Counted from the stretch's first letter, positions 12,290-24,309 are shown. The stretch is DNA of 64,000 bases from Lineus longissimus (GCF_910592395.1 NC_088309.1:8126501-8190500); one strand, 5' to 3'. Program-made: numbers and translations. The notes: generated by a model from the sequence alone, not told the origin.

Positions 12290-15200
12290 CCGTTGTCAAT
12301 TATAATCTTAATAAGGTGGAGACATAGCTGTTTCAATCACGGGATCTATGATAATGTTCTGCAGCAGGTATACTTTTTAGATTGGCAAATAAAGAAATGA
12401 AATGGCGCGTTTTGTAAGACAATTCTATGTCATAATCACCTGATGCCCAGTAGACTGATAAATGACCATAAATCGGCAATAGAACAAGAAATAATGATGA
12501 GCAAACTCTGAGTCATTCAAAAGTGAGACCATCTCACCTATAATATTGCCGAGTCCGAATTACCAACCCCTTAGCCGGTTCCTCTAATTAGGCTGATATG
12601 TCTTTAAACTCTCCCATGGCCACTTCTGGCCCATTAGGCACACCTTTACCTTCCACTCAAATGCAGCCAAAGCAAATAAAAATGATGAGTTGCTGTATCG
12701 AAGGTTGGCAGACTGGCGATAAAGCCACCATAAAGCGCATTGATTAATGTTCAGGTGGTCGCGATCGAGAGTCAAGTGCATCCTTGGTCAGAAGTGACCA
12801 TCTGGCATTCGCACACCGTGCGCAAAAAGAAAATTCTTTGGAAAGATTTTTTAGGTTTGTAGGCCCCAGATGTTGGCGTATTCAATGTAGTTTTGCTGTT
12901 TTGAGAAAAATGCACACCCATCAGACTCATAACAGTTACGCCAATGTGGATATGTTCCTGCATGTAGATTTTCAGCCGAGTGAGTTTACAGACTTCTAAC
13001 ATTTTTCAGGTGGCGAACTTGGTGTTAGCCAAAGCTAAAGCGACTGACGTTTGTAGACCGTAAATAATGCATTAGCCATGTAATTCTAAAAGAAATGTTA
13101 AAGTATTGGAAGTAACTAGTGGAAAAACTACACGGTATACAAAGATGGTCTTGCTGTCTCAAGACGAATACACTATATAAGTTTTTACAGTATGTTGCCA
13201 ATGCGCCAGGGTTGTGGTAACATGAGGAAAAAAGAAATGTTTATGATATCACCTGAGGCTGAAAGTTTAGACATTAGTGCAACTAGTAATGGATATAACT
13301 GTTGCAGCACACCAAAAAAACCATATTATCCAGATGCGCCATTAACAGACAATAATTCCATTCCCAACCCGGCGAACTGACAAAATCCATTATTTTAACT
13401 TTTTCTCCTCACGAAACGTACTTACACCAGCAAATAGCTTTGACTAACAAGTCGACCCACTAGCATAATAGAAGTCTCACTGCAAATATATATTTTCATA
13501 GGGAGGGATTTTTTACCGCTACACTGAAAGCATGCATTAAAAACGGCCGTAGGCAGCAGAAAGCACTGGTATGTAACATTTGTCACAATTTTTTATTGTA
13601 GAACACTAACTTGCACGATAGGGCAAGCCTAGAATTGCTCCAATTGGTTACAAACACGGCAAGGCTAACATGGCACTCGAGTCAAAAAATCCTCACAAAA
13701 AATTGTTTTGAACATACATATACCACGCGCGGGTGACTGTTTTTGCGACACCAGAAACCGTCTCAAATCCAACATGGCCGCAGGCAACTGTGGACACCAG
13801 GGTAGTTACTTGCGCTCAACCTCGTCTTAAGATCATCAACTGATATCAATCAGAACTATCAAGCGTCAGGTTCCAATAAAACAATACCTCCAGGGAAAAG
13901 CTTCATAATTGGTGGGCGTATTATTATCTCAACCAATTTTCATGCTTCCTTTGGTCAACATGATCGTATGGACGCATCGGTTCAGAAGGCGATACTCTAG
14001 TCGCTTAACCAGGGCATGTCCTTTGTGTAATGTCCAGGCTCCAGGTAGACCATCCAATTATAATTGTCATGTGACGGTAATAAAAAGGTATAGATTAAAT
14101 AAATATCGAACAAATTACTGGTTTAATCGCATCAGCGAAATTTCTACGCCTATATAAATGTCAAATACGCCCATTTAATAACTTGTTGACTTGAATTTAT
14201 AACAGTGATGCATTCTTAAAACAATAAAACCTCCAATAAAGCAGACTAGCAGAATTCTTTAGATACACACGTGATTTAATAATTAAATTGAAGTATCATG
14301 TTGAATTGCTAGTTTCATGTCTTCAAAGAAATCTGCTTCTTCGCCGGGGTGCCTGGCACGATAACGAATGGAGAGTGGAAGTGAGACGAGCAGGTAGGTT
14401 TGATCTGAGTTGCAGAGGTCCACTGTGTCGAAAAAGGGGAAAATTGTATATCACCTTGGACTAGCATTGTTAAATGCACGCCAACGAGTACATGTAGTAG
14501 ACCACATGCACTTCCCCATATATCTTCTCACAAATGATTGCAATCCACAATGCATTCTCACTTCAAAACACGAGACTCGCCATGCAACATTTCCTCACTA
14601 CTCCGACCCTTTTAATCTTAGCGCTGACAGGCTAATTCATTACTTGTTACGAAAAGACGCAAGTTGACAGCGTGTTGTTTGTGATGGAACGCTTATACCT
14701 CATTCCAGCCGTTTGATATTATCAACTCTTACACTGTGAGATTGCATAATGCTTAATTGCGCCGCTCGTTCACCACTGCGCTGTCTTTTTTAATCAGACC
14801 GCCATTCACGGGACTAATTAGGACTGTAATTAGCTGAGAGATGGAGGAAACAATGGCTTTGGGCATAAAAAGAATGACTCATACTCCTGAGCAAACCAGA
14901 GGTATTTTCTCAACGCCAAGAGGAATGACCTGCTCTTTTATTTTCCTATCGCCTGATGGCGTCTTTAATGTCAAGATTTTCAATCTCCGGGCAACTAGAA
15001 TTTGCCAGCGCTAACCAGACGAGGGGATTTTGGATTTGAAGTGAGTTGTGTTTCAGCAGCGGCTTTGATAAGAGCAAAGTAAACTCAGTCCAGGAAACCT
15101 GCCCATTATCTGGCTGGTCTCAGTGTGTCACCAATTATGCAAACACTTCCATAAGAATGGCGGTCTCTGAGTAAATGGGCCGGAGAATATCTCTTTCTTG

Positions 15201-15330
15201 TCCGATAATGGCACGATGGCCGACATTCTCATCCGGAGCCTTTCTCTTTCTTTCCCGCGAAGCGTGTCCGAAGTAATGGTCTTCTCGTGTCTGCTGTCTT
15301 GCCCTGAATATCCATTTATTGACTGTTATA
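12290..15330. other. Unassigned AT-rich DNA
   Basis: No supported gene. Open frames on both strands at 12772-13002 and on the plus strand at 13192-13380, 13909-14157 and 14410-14667 are not recognised. Around 14,740-14,840 there are several TAATTA-type words near a GC-richer core. This resembles non-coding regulatory DNA in composition but proves nothing. Confidence 0.4.
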
Positions 15331-15333
15331 GCA

Positions 15334-15525
15334 ACAATGAAGAGTAAAATTGTTTCAGGAAGCTTTCTTAATTGAGAATGCCCAATTGTTTTCTTCCCCG
15401 TCAATAATAATGATCTTGTTTTGAATGTTGCTTTGCCCTGACCGCTAATCAACTATTTATTATAATGAAGAGTTTGGCTGTTTTCGCAAGCTTTGATTCT
15501 TAACTGAGAATGTGCAACTATTGGA
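15334..15525 (+). repeat. Degenerate direct repeat, period about 130 bp
   Basis: AATGAAGAGT, a TGTTT core, AAGCTTT, TGAGAATG and CAA.T.TT recur in the same order at about 15,336-15,393 and 15,464-15,522. This is a two-copy, considerably decayed direct repeat. The minus-strand open frame at 15,135-15,452 overlaps the first copy and is probably incidental. Confidence 0.45.
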
Positions 15526-16608
15526 TAGGAATCCATTTTGACATGATCCAATAGTAACTTTACTTGTAGTGATTTTCTCTTACTTCATTTCTACCCGAGG
15601 GTCCCATTGACGTTAAACTGACACTGGTACATGTTAGAATTATGATACCCGATGAACATGAAAGAAGTGAGAGATAGTCATGATAGTGTGATAGAAGTCG
15701 TCGCGCGATCTCGCAAATAGCCACCCGACGATTCTATTTGCCAAGTGACCATAGCAATTGCTAAGAATACAAAGTGATTTTTTGGATATGTTTTGGAATT
15801 CCCGAAAGACTGATGACACGAGTAATAGCATCTCCTTGAGATGAGCAAATAGATAGGGACACTGGCCAGAGACAATGACTCATAAAACAATAAGTCTCCA
15901 GCCTAACTCCCTGGGGTGGAATAAATATTACCATCGCGATACTCGAATGATGGGATCAGAGACGGGGATGTAGTCTGGCGCGGTCTACATGAAGTGTATG
16001 GCCGGAGAGATAACAGTTTTAGCACGGCTTAGGTAATGAGTCAGGCTGGACAAATTGTCTTACGATGGGATTTAACATGGGATCATTGACCCAAAGTTAG
16101 GTCACTGCAGGTGACACTGTCCATTGCACTCATTTTACATATTAAGTGATTAGTGACCATTGTCGAGCGCTTGTGACCAGTAATGCCATATCAATCAGTA
16201 TTAACCTGCCTCAAACCGGCAGTTGAAGCGAGCCCTGACGCCTATTGTCATTATCTACGAGGTATGGTCACTTCAAAGCTGCCATTTGACTCATCAGTCG
16301 TGATGAGGCGAACCTTAATCCTAAGAGATGTGAACAAACCGTAATAAACTGACCCGCGGCCTTTAAAAAAAATGCAATTCTTATCGTCCAGTAGGAACAC
16401 ATCACAGGGTGACAGTTGACTGTGAAACCACCATCCTATGTTGACAGATGGGTTCTTTAGTTATATCAGAAGAGGAGAACTCAGTGTTATTGGAACTGGC
16501 TTTCCCTTCACAGAGTGGCCCAGAAAAAATGACTGGGAAACACCCGTATTATTCTAACTGTAGTTATTTCTTAATACCCACTTCCGACAACTGCAGCATC
16601 GATCATTC

Positions 16609-16832
16609 TGCATTCTACTAATTTTGTACCTCAACCAACCACATGCTACATGAATAATAGCGCTGACTAGCATTTTGTATGATTTGGATGCATATTGAAT
16701 AATTACAATAGATTTGATGCCCTACGGGGAATCTAATGTATACTCTATTGGGTGGATTCAGCTTTAGCTCCCTCCACGGTACGATGGTTTTGCATTCTAT
16801 CCATGCAGTACCTCACCCAACCCCATGCAGTG
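16609..16832 (+). repeat. Decayed 40-bp direct repeat
   Basis: GCATTCTA..(about 12 nt)..GTACCTCA.CCAACC.CATGC occurs at about 16,610-16,650 and 16,793-16,832 with roughly three quarters of positions shared. Two copies about 183 bp apart suggest an old local duplication. Confidence 0.35.
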
Positions 16833-16975
16833 GCAAGCTCCCTTGGTCCCATTAACGTTATCATTCAAGACAGCTAATTTGTCCGGAGAATTGCTGCATG
16901 ATGCTGCCATCCATCATGATACGTCATAAAGTCATCTCGACTAAGATACAATCAAATCAATGGATTAACTCTCAC

Positions 16976-17114
16976 CTGCCTCGGACAACGCAACGCAATC
17001 AAATAGCTAGCATTGTCAGCTAAAATTGCTCCAGATTGGCAGGAATTTTCAGGTGTCTTGTGAAGACATGACGACAAGAGTGCCAAACAATTTCCGCATG
17101 ACATCTGGTAGCAT
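16976..17114 (-). other. Candidate cysteine-rich exon, unidentified
   Basis: On the minus strand an open stretch ends at a very good donor, GAGGCAG|GTGAGA. A possible acceptor (TATATATTTCTCATTGGACAAG) opens it at 17,114. The frame reads CYQMSCGNCLALLSSCLHK and later ADNASYLIALRCPRQ, with seven cysteines in about 46 residues and one N-x-S site. This would fit a secreted or extracellular disulphide-rich module. Several alternative acceptor AGs lie inside, so the 5' edge is uncertain. No named domain matches by eye. Confidence 0.2.
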
Positions 17115-17119
17115 CTTGT

Positions 17120-18880
17120 CCAATGAGAAATATATAACCTTAATGCACCACCACATGTACCTCGAAGCAAGTCACCTCGAGATCCTGGGTAAAAGCTTTC
17201 TGTTGGTTATGATGCGTTCTGTTCTGCAGACAGAGGCCGTAGGGCTATGAAAAGAAGCTGCAAAACAAGTATACGGGAGCTATAGCCGTTGACAATGGAT
17301 GCGGAGCTTCTTAGTCCTTGCCTGAGACCCGCACTCAGAATGGGTGTACTGAAAACATCTCGCTTTTCGTCAGCACATGTATTTTCTTTTCAGAACATCA
17401 ATGGTCACTAATGAGGGACCCTGGAAAATGCGACCGAATGGTGTAGAAACGGGGAGAGTCGCCAGCATACTAGTATCGGTATTGGAAAGTATCCTCAAAG
17501 CAACACAAATAGCATGAAGCTCACTTTATATTGAGTTGACACTATGCTCTTTGGACTCTCAGTTCTCCGTACATATTTCGCCAGTGGTCTCTAAATGTAT
17601 GCTGTACGATCAGCTAACACTAGGAGTTGGAAGTTTAGTAATTCCATGTTTAGTAATTCCATCTCGTTTAAGGACAACCTTTCACCATCTATGATGCCTT
17701 TGATGTTCCAAAACAGCAGCCAGCCCACGTACGAGTCGATTACAATACTTTGAACGAGCCAATTGTAACCGCAAATGTACTACTGATACACAGCTCCCTT
17801 GAGTCACAGGTTCAAGTCATCACATTCCCAAAATTACCATAGTACCACGCCACCCATAAGACTCAATTGTGGCCGTTGTGATGGGTGAAATCGGCCAGTT
17901 GTGTCAGGACTGGCGTTTCTAAGTGGAACTTACAATCTGCATCACAATTTACAAGGTCGATCACTCAAATCCCAACTGAGCTAGAATATGTAGAAGAGGT
18001 TGATAGTGTGAATATCTGCAAGATGGGAAGGCAGTCCTTTAATCCAACATTACTGAATATCACGAGTCTCCATCCGCAGTCAGTACTTTGCCTTGGCTAC
18101 AAAGCTCAATTTCTCTCAGTGTTTGCTACGGTTAGGCATGGGGCCCGGGCCAACTGGCCTAGTTAGTCCATCTGCGGCGAGGAAGGAGTCAATCCCAAGC
18201 TACAGTAGTCACATTTCGCAGCCGGCTGGGGTCTTTTGCTGGCACTTGGATTGACCCAAGTTATAAGGAACTGCCTTTTACTCGCAAATCAGCCAATTCC
18301 ACCACCATTTCCTGACTCCTGATCTACTGACCTCGTTATGTAAACACATCAATCTCCTTCAGATTTTCAATCCCAGGAGTATGTGTCCAAAGTGAAATCA
18401 TCATCAACAAAATCAAAATCGAAAGGCAAGAAGCGAAAAAATTAGGTTCGCTTCGTGGGTGTAATGAATGATTTTAAAATATCAACTCTACGCTCCACGC
18501 AACATAAGCAGGACGTACAGTAAAAGCAATGCACCAGTTGTTCCCAGAGGATACAATGCAATGCACCTCACTTCATGCCAATTTGAAATTTGCCACACCA
18601 CAGATTCTTGATGCACAATTACATGCATCAGCTGTGCATAAAATTTACACGTTACCATTGATAACGAATCGAAATAAATTGTGCCAGAATAGAAAATGAA
18701 GAGACGGTCGTTTATTTTGCTATAATCTGAATCAGTATATAGCTGTGGGGAATATTCCCGTGATAAAGATGTGCGAGTCACTGGAATGGGAAAGTGATGT
18801 TTTCAATATTTCATAATGGCGGTTATCCAAGTCTCACCTCATCTCTCAAGATGATTGTGCAGGGGTTCAAGTCATGATGA
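17120..18880. other. Unassigned DNA
   Basis: No supported gene. A perfect 15-bp tandem pair (TTTAGTAATTCCATG) lies at about 17,633-17,662. Open frames at 17,885-18,166 (+) and 18,488-18,781 (-) have no splice context. Confidence 0.4.
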
Positions 18881-18883
18881 CAG

Positions 18884-19132
18884 TTCAGTTTTGGGAGTTC
18901 ACTAGATTTTCAGGTAGTTGATAGTTCAGTGTCGGGAATTATCTGGTTATGCAAGGATTCTGGTTTAGATGTAGCTGATAGTTCAGTCATCGTATCGAAA
19001 GTTCTCTAGTTGAGCAGGGATTCTGGTCTATCTGATACTTCAGTGTCGGGAGTTCAATGGTTGAACAGGGATTCTGGTCTAGATAAAAATTCAGTGTCAG
19101 TGCACTAGTTCTGCAGGGATTCTGTTCATAGC
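18884..19132 (+). repeat. Degenerate minisatellite, unit 40-57 bp
   Basis: About five units each begin TTCAGT and carry GTCGGGA.TT, then GCAGGGATTCTGGT. Unit lengths vary from about 40 to 57 bp. Read on the minus strand they give the repeated peptide DQNPCST.EL (18,987-19,193), but the units are not a consistent multiple of three, so this is more likely a decayed minisatellite than a coding repeat. Confidence 0.65.
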
Positions 19133-19566
19133 GTAGTTGTTGCAACAAGCTCTTGGTGTGATCTTTCATATCTGCCGAATACCGCAAGCGCATCTGTGGG
19201 TCTTATGACACAAGCAGATGAAGTCTAACATGATCTCTTGTTGCATAGGTCACCATCAGATAACTATTAAAGTTACACCTTAGGTTTGACAGATATGTTT
19301 TTTAATACAGTCCAACAGCATCACGCCTGGATTTTCGTTTCCAGCAGAATCAATACGCTTGCATAACTTCACCTTTGTCTACAGTAAAAACTTGAAAGTA
19401 GATGACAAGCAAAGGTTATTTGAGATACTACATGCACACATTATACCAATATAGGCAAAATAGATGACACAATCAAATCCAAAAACGCCCTAAAATGTTT
19501 TTTTTCCACATGGATGGGAATGATGCACTTAAGGACTAAAATATTGATGGTTAAAGTCAAATCCCT

Positions 19567-19636
19567 CACGGGAGTTGGTTTAATGGTAGAAAGTTGCCCT
19601 GAGCACGTGGAGCAGGTGATTCCTCACACTCCCGTG
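19567..19636 (+). other. tRNA-like fold (degenerate tRNA relic?)
   Basis: A perfect 9-bp terminal stem (CACGGGAGT with ACTCCCGTG) encloses TGGTTTAATGGTAGAA, which closely resembles the D-arm/A-box of glycine-type tRNAs. A T-arm-like GTGA-TTCC-TCAC hairpin sits just before the 3' stem. The anticodon stem pairs poorly and the B-box is incomplete. It may therefore be a decayed tRNA, a tRNA-derived repeat, or a fortuitous hairpin; a functional tRNA is unlikely. Confidence 0.3.
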
Positions 19637-19639
19637 CCA

Positions 19640-20820
19640 TCAGAGGTTGTCAAGAGAGCCTCGGCAATGGATCGCTGAGAACTGATAGGATAATTAAGCA
19701 AAGCTTCACCTGAGTCACACCTGATCCTACACACTTGAATTACCATAGGGAATAATAAATTTTTAAATTCAAATTTCTAGCCAGACCTTGTCAACGGATT
19801 ATACTGCTTGTTTAATTTCCCCGCTTTTACAAGGTTTTCGACGGGTGCGTTTTTGAGTGGAAACTGTAATGTAAGGTTGGTTTGTTGGTTGTACATTGAA
19901 ATTGACATTGGCGCCCTAAGGGAATGATAACCTAGAATATTTAAGTTGCCTGGGATAGACCGACTTTTCCAGTTATTTATTAACTTAAATAGCTTTCAAC
20001 AAGGAAATTTTTTAAAGAATAATTTAAAATAATGTCTCGGTCACTAAAGGATGAACGACGTCCTGTAAAATGAACTTTCCCTTTCACGCTTTCCTTTATT
20101 ATACAGACAATGGACAACTTCATTATACAGTTCCGCTTTGTAATTAAACACGCCTCTTTGGGTAGACAATGGACTGTTGGTGTACCAGGGCTACGAAGCC
20201 TTAGTAGGACAGTGGTTACCCAGAGAAGAAAGATATGCCGATATAAGGCCATATCGGACTAATGATGAGAAGCCGTGATGAATGTCATATTGAATGTGTC
20301 AAAGGACGACCATTGGCGATATTTTAGTTTTACAAATTAGTTTTCCTGTGATTATGTAAAGATTGAAAAACCCCTAGTGACCACGTCTTTGAACACTACA
20401 AGTACAGATGAACCAAATCAGAGCTGAACGAGTTCTAAAAAGAAAATGAATGCATTTTATATCGATCATGTGAAAAATACAGCACAGCATATTCATGAAG
20501 TCGTATAATATACACGCCTGTTTCGAGATATCGTAATGTATTGGTGATATCTTGTACGTAATACTACGTGTGCTTCTTCTTGGCTACCTAGCTTTTACGA
20601 GATTAGTTTTCAACACACCGCCCTCCGCAAGGCAGTGTGGAGATATCGCAATAGAGTACCCTTCGGTATAGATATATATCTGATTTGGCTAATCTTCCAA
20701 ATATCGGATTCTCCGTCAGTGTTAAATCTAAATATTCAATATATTTGTACCAAGTAACTGCATAAAATGTATAACAATGAATGTATTCTTGATCATCATA
20801 AACATTGCATGATTGAGTCA
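19640..20820. other. Unassigned DNA
   Basis: No supported gene or repeat. The minus-strand open frame at 19,980-20,252 has no recognisable domain. Confidence 0.4.
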
Positions 20821-20823
20821 GGG

Positions 20824-21080
20824 TAGGTTTACATATACACTAAATGCGATTTGACGCGGGTGCGACCAGCGAGAAATGACAAAACACTGCCGCATGCGTC
20901 GTCACAATCGCATTCAGTGTAAGGTTAGGTTTCCACTAAATGCTATTTTGCTTGAATCGCATGTGCAATCGCAGAACCAAATCCTTTGTTTAGGTGTTTA
21001 GGTGTGCGGTTTACTTAAATAGCATATCCCTGAATGCTTATGCTGTCGCAATCGCATGAAGTGGGAATCTTCCCTAAACC
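20824..21080. mobile_element. Double hairpin element (fold-back MITE-like)
   Basis: Four copies of a CACTAAATGCGATT-like word occur in alternating orientation: 20,838 (+), 20,906 (-), 20,935 (+) and 21,050 (-). They form two nested-neighbour inverted repeats, 20,824-20,852 with 20,906-20,927 and 20,924-20,950 with 21,050-21,080. The words GGTTTACAT, GGTTAGGTTTCCAC and GTGGGAATCTTCCC extend the arms. There is no coding capacity. The structure suggests a short non-autonomous transposon or two stacked copies. Confidence 0.5.
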
Positions 21081-21089
21081 TCCCATTAG

Positions 21090-21572
21090 CAGTAATCGCA
21101 AATGTTTGTAGTATGCTAGGTGACAATATTGATATTTACTAACTAAGTGACAGGGTGCTAACCGGCTGATGGCAATGTACGTCCTTTTTTCAACCTAACA
21201 TGCAGAAATCATAACAGTTCCGTTCACAAGACCTGCATGTACAGATGCAAAACATGTTTTGTGACTTCACCCATAGACTGCCGTGTTAATTTGCCCCGAC
21301 CTTGTGTAACAGGAGAGAATGACAGCTGTAACAGAAGTCGCATTATGAGAAACTACCTGCAAACCCATTCTGATAAGTTAAACGTAACGCGATGTCAGTT
21401 TGTTGGAACAACCCAGCCTTTTGACCAACATCTAGTGACTTTAATTCTGATGAACGTCCGTTATCACATTAGCCCAACCTATAAAACCCATATGATTTGT
21501 GCGATTTCTCTCACCAATTAAATAGGGCACATGCAACCCATACACGTGGATATCGCCTAATGCATTCCTTAC
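21090..21572. other. Unassigned DNA
   Basis: The plus-strand open frame at 21,237-21,521 (94 codons, eight cysteines) lacks an acceptor or donor that would make it a convincing exon, and I do not recognise it. Confidence 0.35.
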
Positions 21573-21641
21573 CTGATACTGCTTGCTACGGAATACAAGA
21601 ACAACCCAAAGATAACGATGATGATGAGGCCCCAGAGTATC
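21573..21641 (-). other. Candidate exon encoding a transmembrane segment
   Basis: On the minus strand a strong acceptor (CTTCTCTCTTTTCAG) opens a 69-nt stretch that closes at AGTATCAG|GTAAGG, a near-consensus donor. The open frame reads (x)ILWGLIIIVIFGLFLYSVAS followed by SI, a hydrophobic span of about 20 residues with flanking polar residues, long enough to cross a membrane once. The LW..hydrophobic..GLFLY pattern recalls the first membrane segment of DEG/ENaC channels, but the same pattern arises in unrelated membrane proteins. I looked by eye for the typical downstream FPAVTICN-type exon at lower coordinates and did not find one. Family assignment stays open. Confidence 0.35.
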
Positions 21642-21644
21642 CTG

Positions 21645-23105
21645 AAAAGAGAGAAGCCACGGAAACTAATTAGGAGAGTACAGGAAAAGAGAAAAACACA
21701 AGCAAATGCGTTTGTCGTGACACCGATCTCATCGGGATGCATACAAAAAGAGTCCTGGTTTGTGCCCGTGGTTGTGTTGTACATTCAACTCTATGTCTTC
21801 TATAGAGAATAGAAGAAGCACCTCCAGCAACACGAACATATAAGATAAGTCACACATTAAATTTTATTCTCAAATTTTTCTCGCTCCCAACCTTGGATCT
21901 TCTTCGGGAACTAACTCAAGAACATGCATTCTGAGGTACTGAATGATGACACTGAATGAAAACAAGCAAACAGCATCGGCCACGATTCATAGAAAGAGTA
22001 GCACACCAGGTCTGTGTACAATGACGTGATACTACGACATCTGCCATTTCATAGGTATATCGGAGTGGAAATGATAGCCTTTTTTGAAAATGGCTGCTAA
22101 CATAATTTCACATGACTGAGTGACTAAAAGCCGGGGAGTTTCCGTTCGTTCGACAAAGTCAATTGCAGGGAAAATGGGACGCTGTGTGCCCCAAGAAGAC
22201 ATGGGCTTTGGAAACAATATAGGTCTTATTTGTCCGGTCGATACGCGACCATTCGTCCTTCTAGACATCTCATATAATGAATATGACCTTTCTGTTTTTT
22301 GTGCATTTTACGTGTATAATATACATGCCACTTTCATCAAAAACTATATATAGATCTAACCGGAACCTCAGCATCAGGCCGGCTGTTTTTGTTCTTACTA
22401 AAACTGTGATTGCAGATTAAGATGTCGCAGGTATTGCGACACCATCAGCCTTCATTTCCGGATAGGTTTCAGATTAATCCCAGCTCCAAACAAGCGAAGG
22501 AAGTGAAGAAGCCCAAAAGCAAAGAGAGATACCATGGTTTTTAAAAGCGAGATAATAACCCAATACATGATAAAATCTTATGTACACTCGGATTCGCTCA
22601 AATCTTTAATTTCCGCAAACCATCAATTTGAGAAGGAAATCTAATCCGTATTTATTAAAGAAAGCCATGTCGACAATAGTCTTTGGTAAACAAGACACGA
22701 CTGGCTCTGTTTACAACTTACATTACAGGCTCAACGTAACAATATTGGTTAAAATTTCTTGAGTCATTCTGGCAACAAAGGAGAATCTGCCAACAGCGAA
22801 TTGGTTGATCATTATTCAAGTAACGTTCAGCCATTATTTTAAGAAATTGCAAGAAAAATTATGTTTTCTTTTAGTTCTCAACGGCTTCTTTTCCGTTGCT
22901 TGATTAAAAGTAGCTGGTTGATTGCGCACTGAATGCCGAATTTCATCTTTTCTTTTAAGTCACCAAGCAAAACCACAGAGGCATAATCTTGCAATGCCCT
23001 GTAGATGTAAACGAAGAAGAATTCAAAACTCTTCTTAGCACCCAAATAGTTGCAGAGGCAACCATCCTGCTTTGGCTAGGTTCAGCTAGACTCCCTCGGG
23101 TCAGT
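21645..23105. other. Unassigned DNA
   Basis: No supported exon. Frames at 22,032-22,353 on both strands and 22,955-23,200 (-) have no recognised motif. Confidence 0.4.
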
Positions 23106-23109
23106 GACA

Positions 23110-24281
23110 CTTCCCGGGTGCGAAATTTTTTTCTGCAGGATACTTCTGCCACAGTGTACATCTGACAGCCAATCACAATTGGCGCGATCTTTGACGTCAC
23201 ACTGTTTATTTATGCATGATAATGCAAATACAATGGACGATACCGAGTCGCATGCCGAGTGCCACTTCAACTGTGAATGTGACAATAGTTCATTGTCTGA
23301 CCCCAATTATGCTCAACTCAAGGTTTGTGTCGTAGTGTTTAGGAATGAATTGCACAGATTCATTGTAAAATTGATGATATTATGCGTACAAAAGAGGCAT
23401 CAGCTGATCTGATCGCTACATTGCAGTGCATGCATTGATTTGTGAAATTTTAAGGGGTAGTGACACTGACAGTGTTGCCAATGTTGATAATTATTAAAGG
23501 GACAGTGTATCCGATGTCTCGCGATTTGTGAAATTTTAAGGGGCAGTGACACTGACAGTGTTGCCAATGTTGATAATTATTAAAGGGACAGTGTATCCGA
23601 TGTCTGCTGTTTGTTGAAGGTATCAGGCCTATTTTGGTAGTTTGAACATTGTTGAAGGGCCATTGTATAAAACACATTTTGACAAGCAAACAAAATAAAT
23701 TGAATGGTGGCGCCACCTATGCATATACAGCAGAACTAGTTACACGGTTGACAGATAAACATTGTTGCCAATGTTGATAATTATTAAAGGGACAGTGTAT
23801 CCGATGTCTGCTGTTTGTTGAAGGTATCAGGCCTATTTTGGTAGTTTGAACATTGTTGAAGGGCCATTGTATAAAACACATTTTGACAAGCAAACAAAAT
23901 AAATTGAATGGTGGCGCCACCTATGCATATACAGCAGAACTAGTTACACGGTTGACAGATAAACATTCAACCTCGGCTATTTTGCCGAGCACAGTGCGCC
24001 TTTAACAGACAAGTCCAATAAATACAGTCCACTCGACATTGACGACAATGAAAATACATGTTAAGATACTGCAAATAAATATATTTTAGCTAATATACTC
24101 CTCTAACCATTTGCTAACTTGTTCTTTCCAAGATTATCAGAACACGTGGCATTGTTGACATTATTGCGCCATGTGGAAAGATGATGTCAACAAAGACACG
24201 TGCTTGCCTTGAATTCTGATTGGCTGTCAGATGTACACTATGGCAGAAGTATCCTGCAGAAAAAAATTTCGCTTCCCGGGT
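23110..24281. mobile_element. 1.17-kb inverted-repeat element with tandem core
   Basis: Arms of about 71 bp at 23,110-23,180 and 24,211-24,281 are inverted copies differing at only a handful of positions; both carry CAGAAAAAAATTTCG, GGCAGAAGTATCCTGCAG and GATTGGCTGTCAGATG. Between them sits a tandem core (23,440-23,968). There is no transposase-like frame. The layout (terminal arms plus internal minisatellite) resembles non-autonomous elements with tandem cores described in molluscs, such as the pearl/Helitron-like families, but I see no sequence-level match to those from memory. Confidence 0.7.
23440..23968 (+). repeat. Tandem core: 86-bp and 204-bp units
   Basis: TTGCCAATGTTGATAATTAT starts at 23,475, 23,561 and 23,765. 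The first interval (86 bp) contains TGTGAAATTTTAAGGGG and a CACTGACAGTG palindrome. The 204-bp unit (23,561-23,764 and 23,765-23,968) adds GTATCAGGCCTATTTTGG and GGTGGCGCCACC and ends AGATAAACATT. The two 204-bp copies are almost identical, implying recent amplification or gene conversion. The 88- and 67-codon minus-strand open frames here are translations of the repeat. Confidence 0.9.
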
Positions 24282-24309
24282 CTGTCTCTCGAAATGGTAA
24301 TAATACGGT

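Noticed and set aside
23450-23920. Two near-identical minus-strand frames beginning MAPPFNLFCLLVKMC
   Set aside because: They are translations of the 204-bp tandem unit inside the inverted-repeat element, not a protein family.
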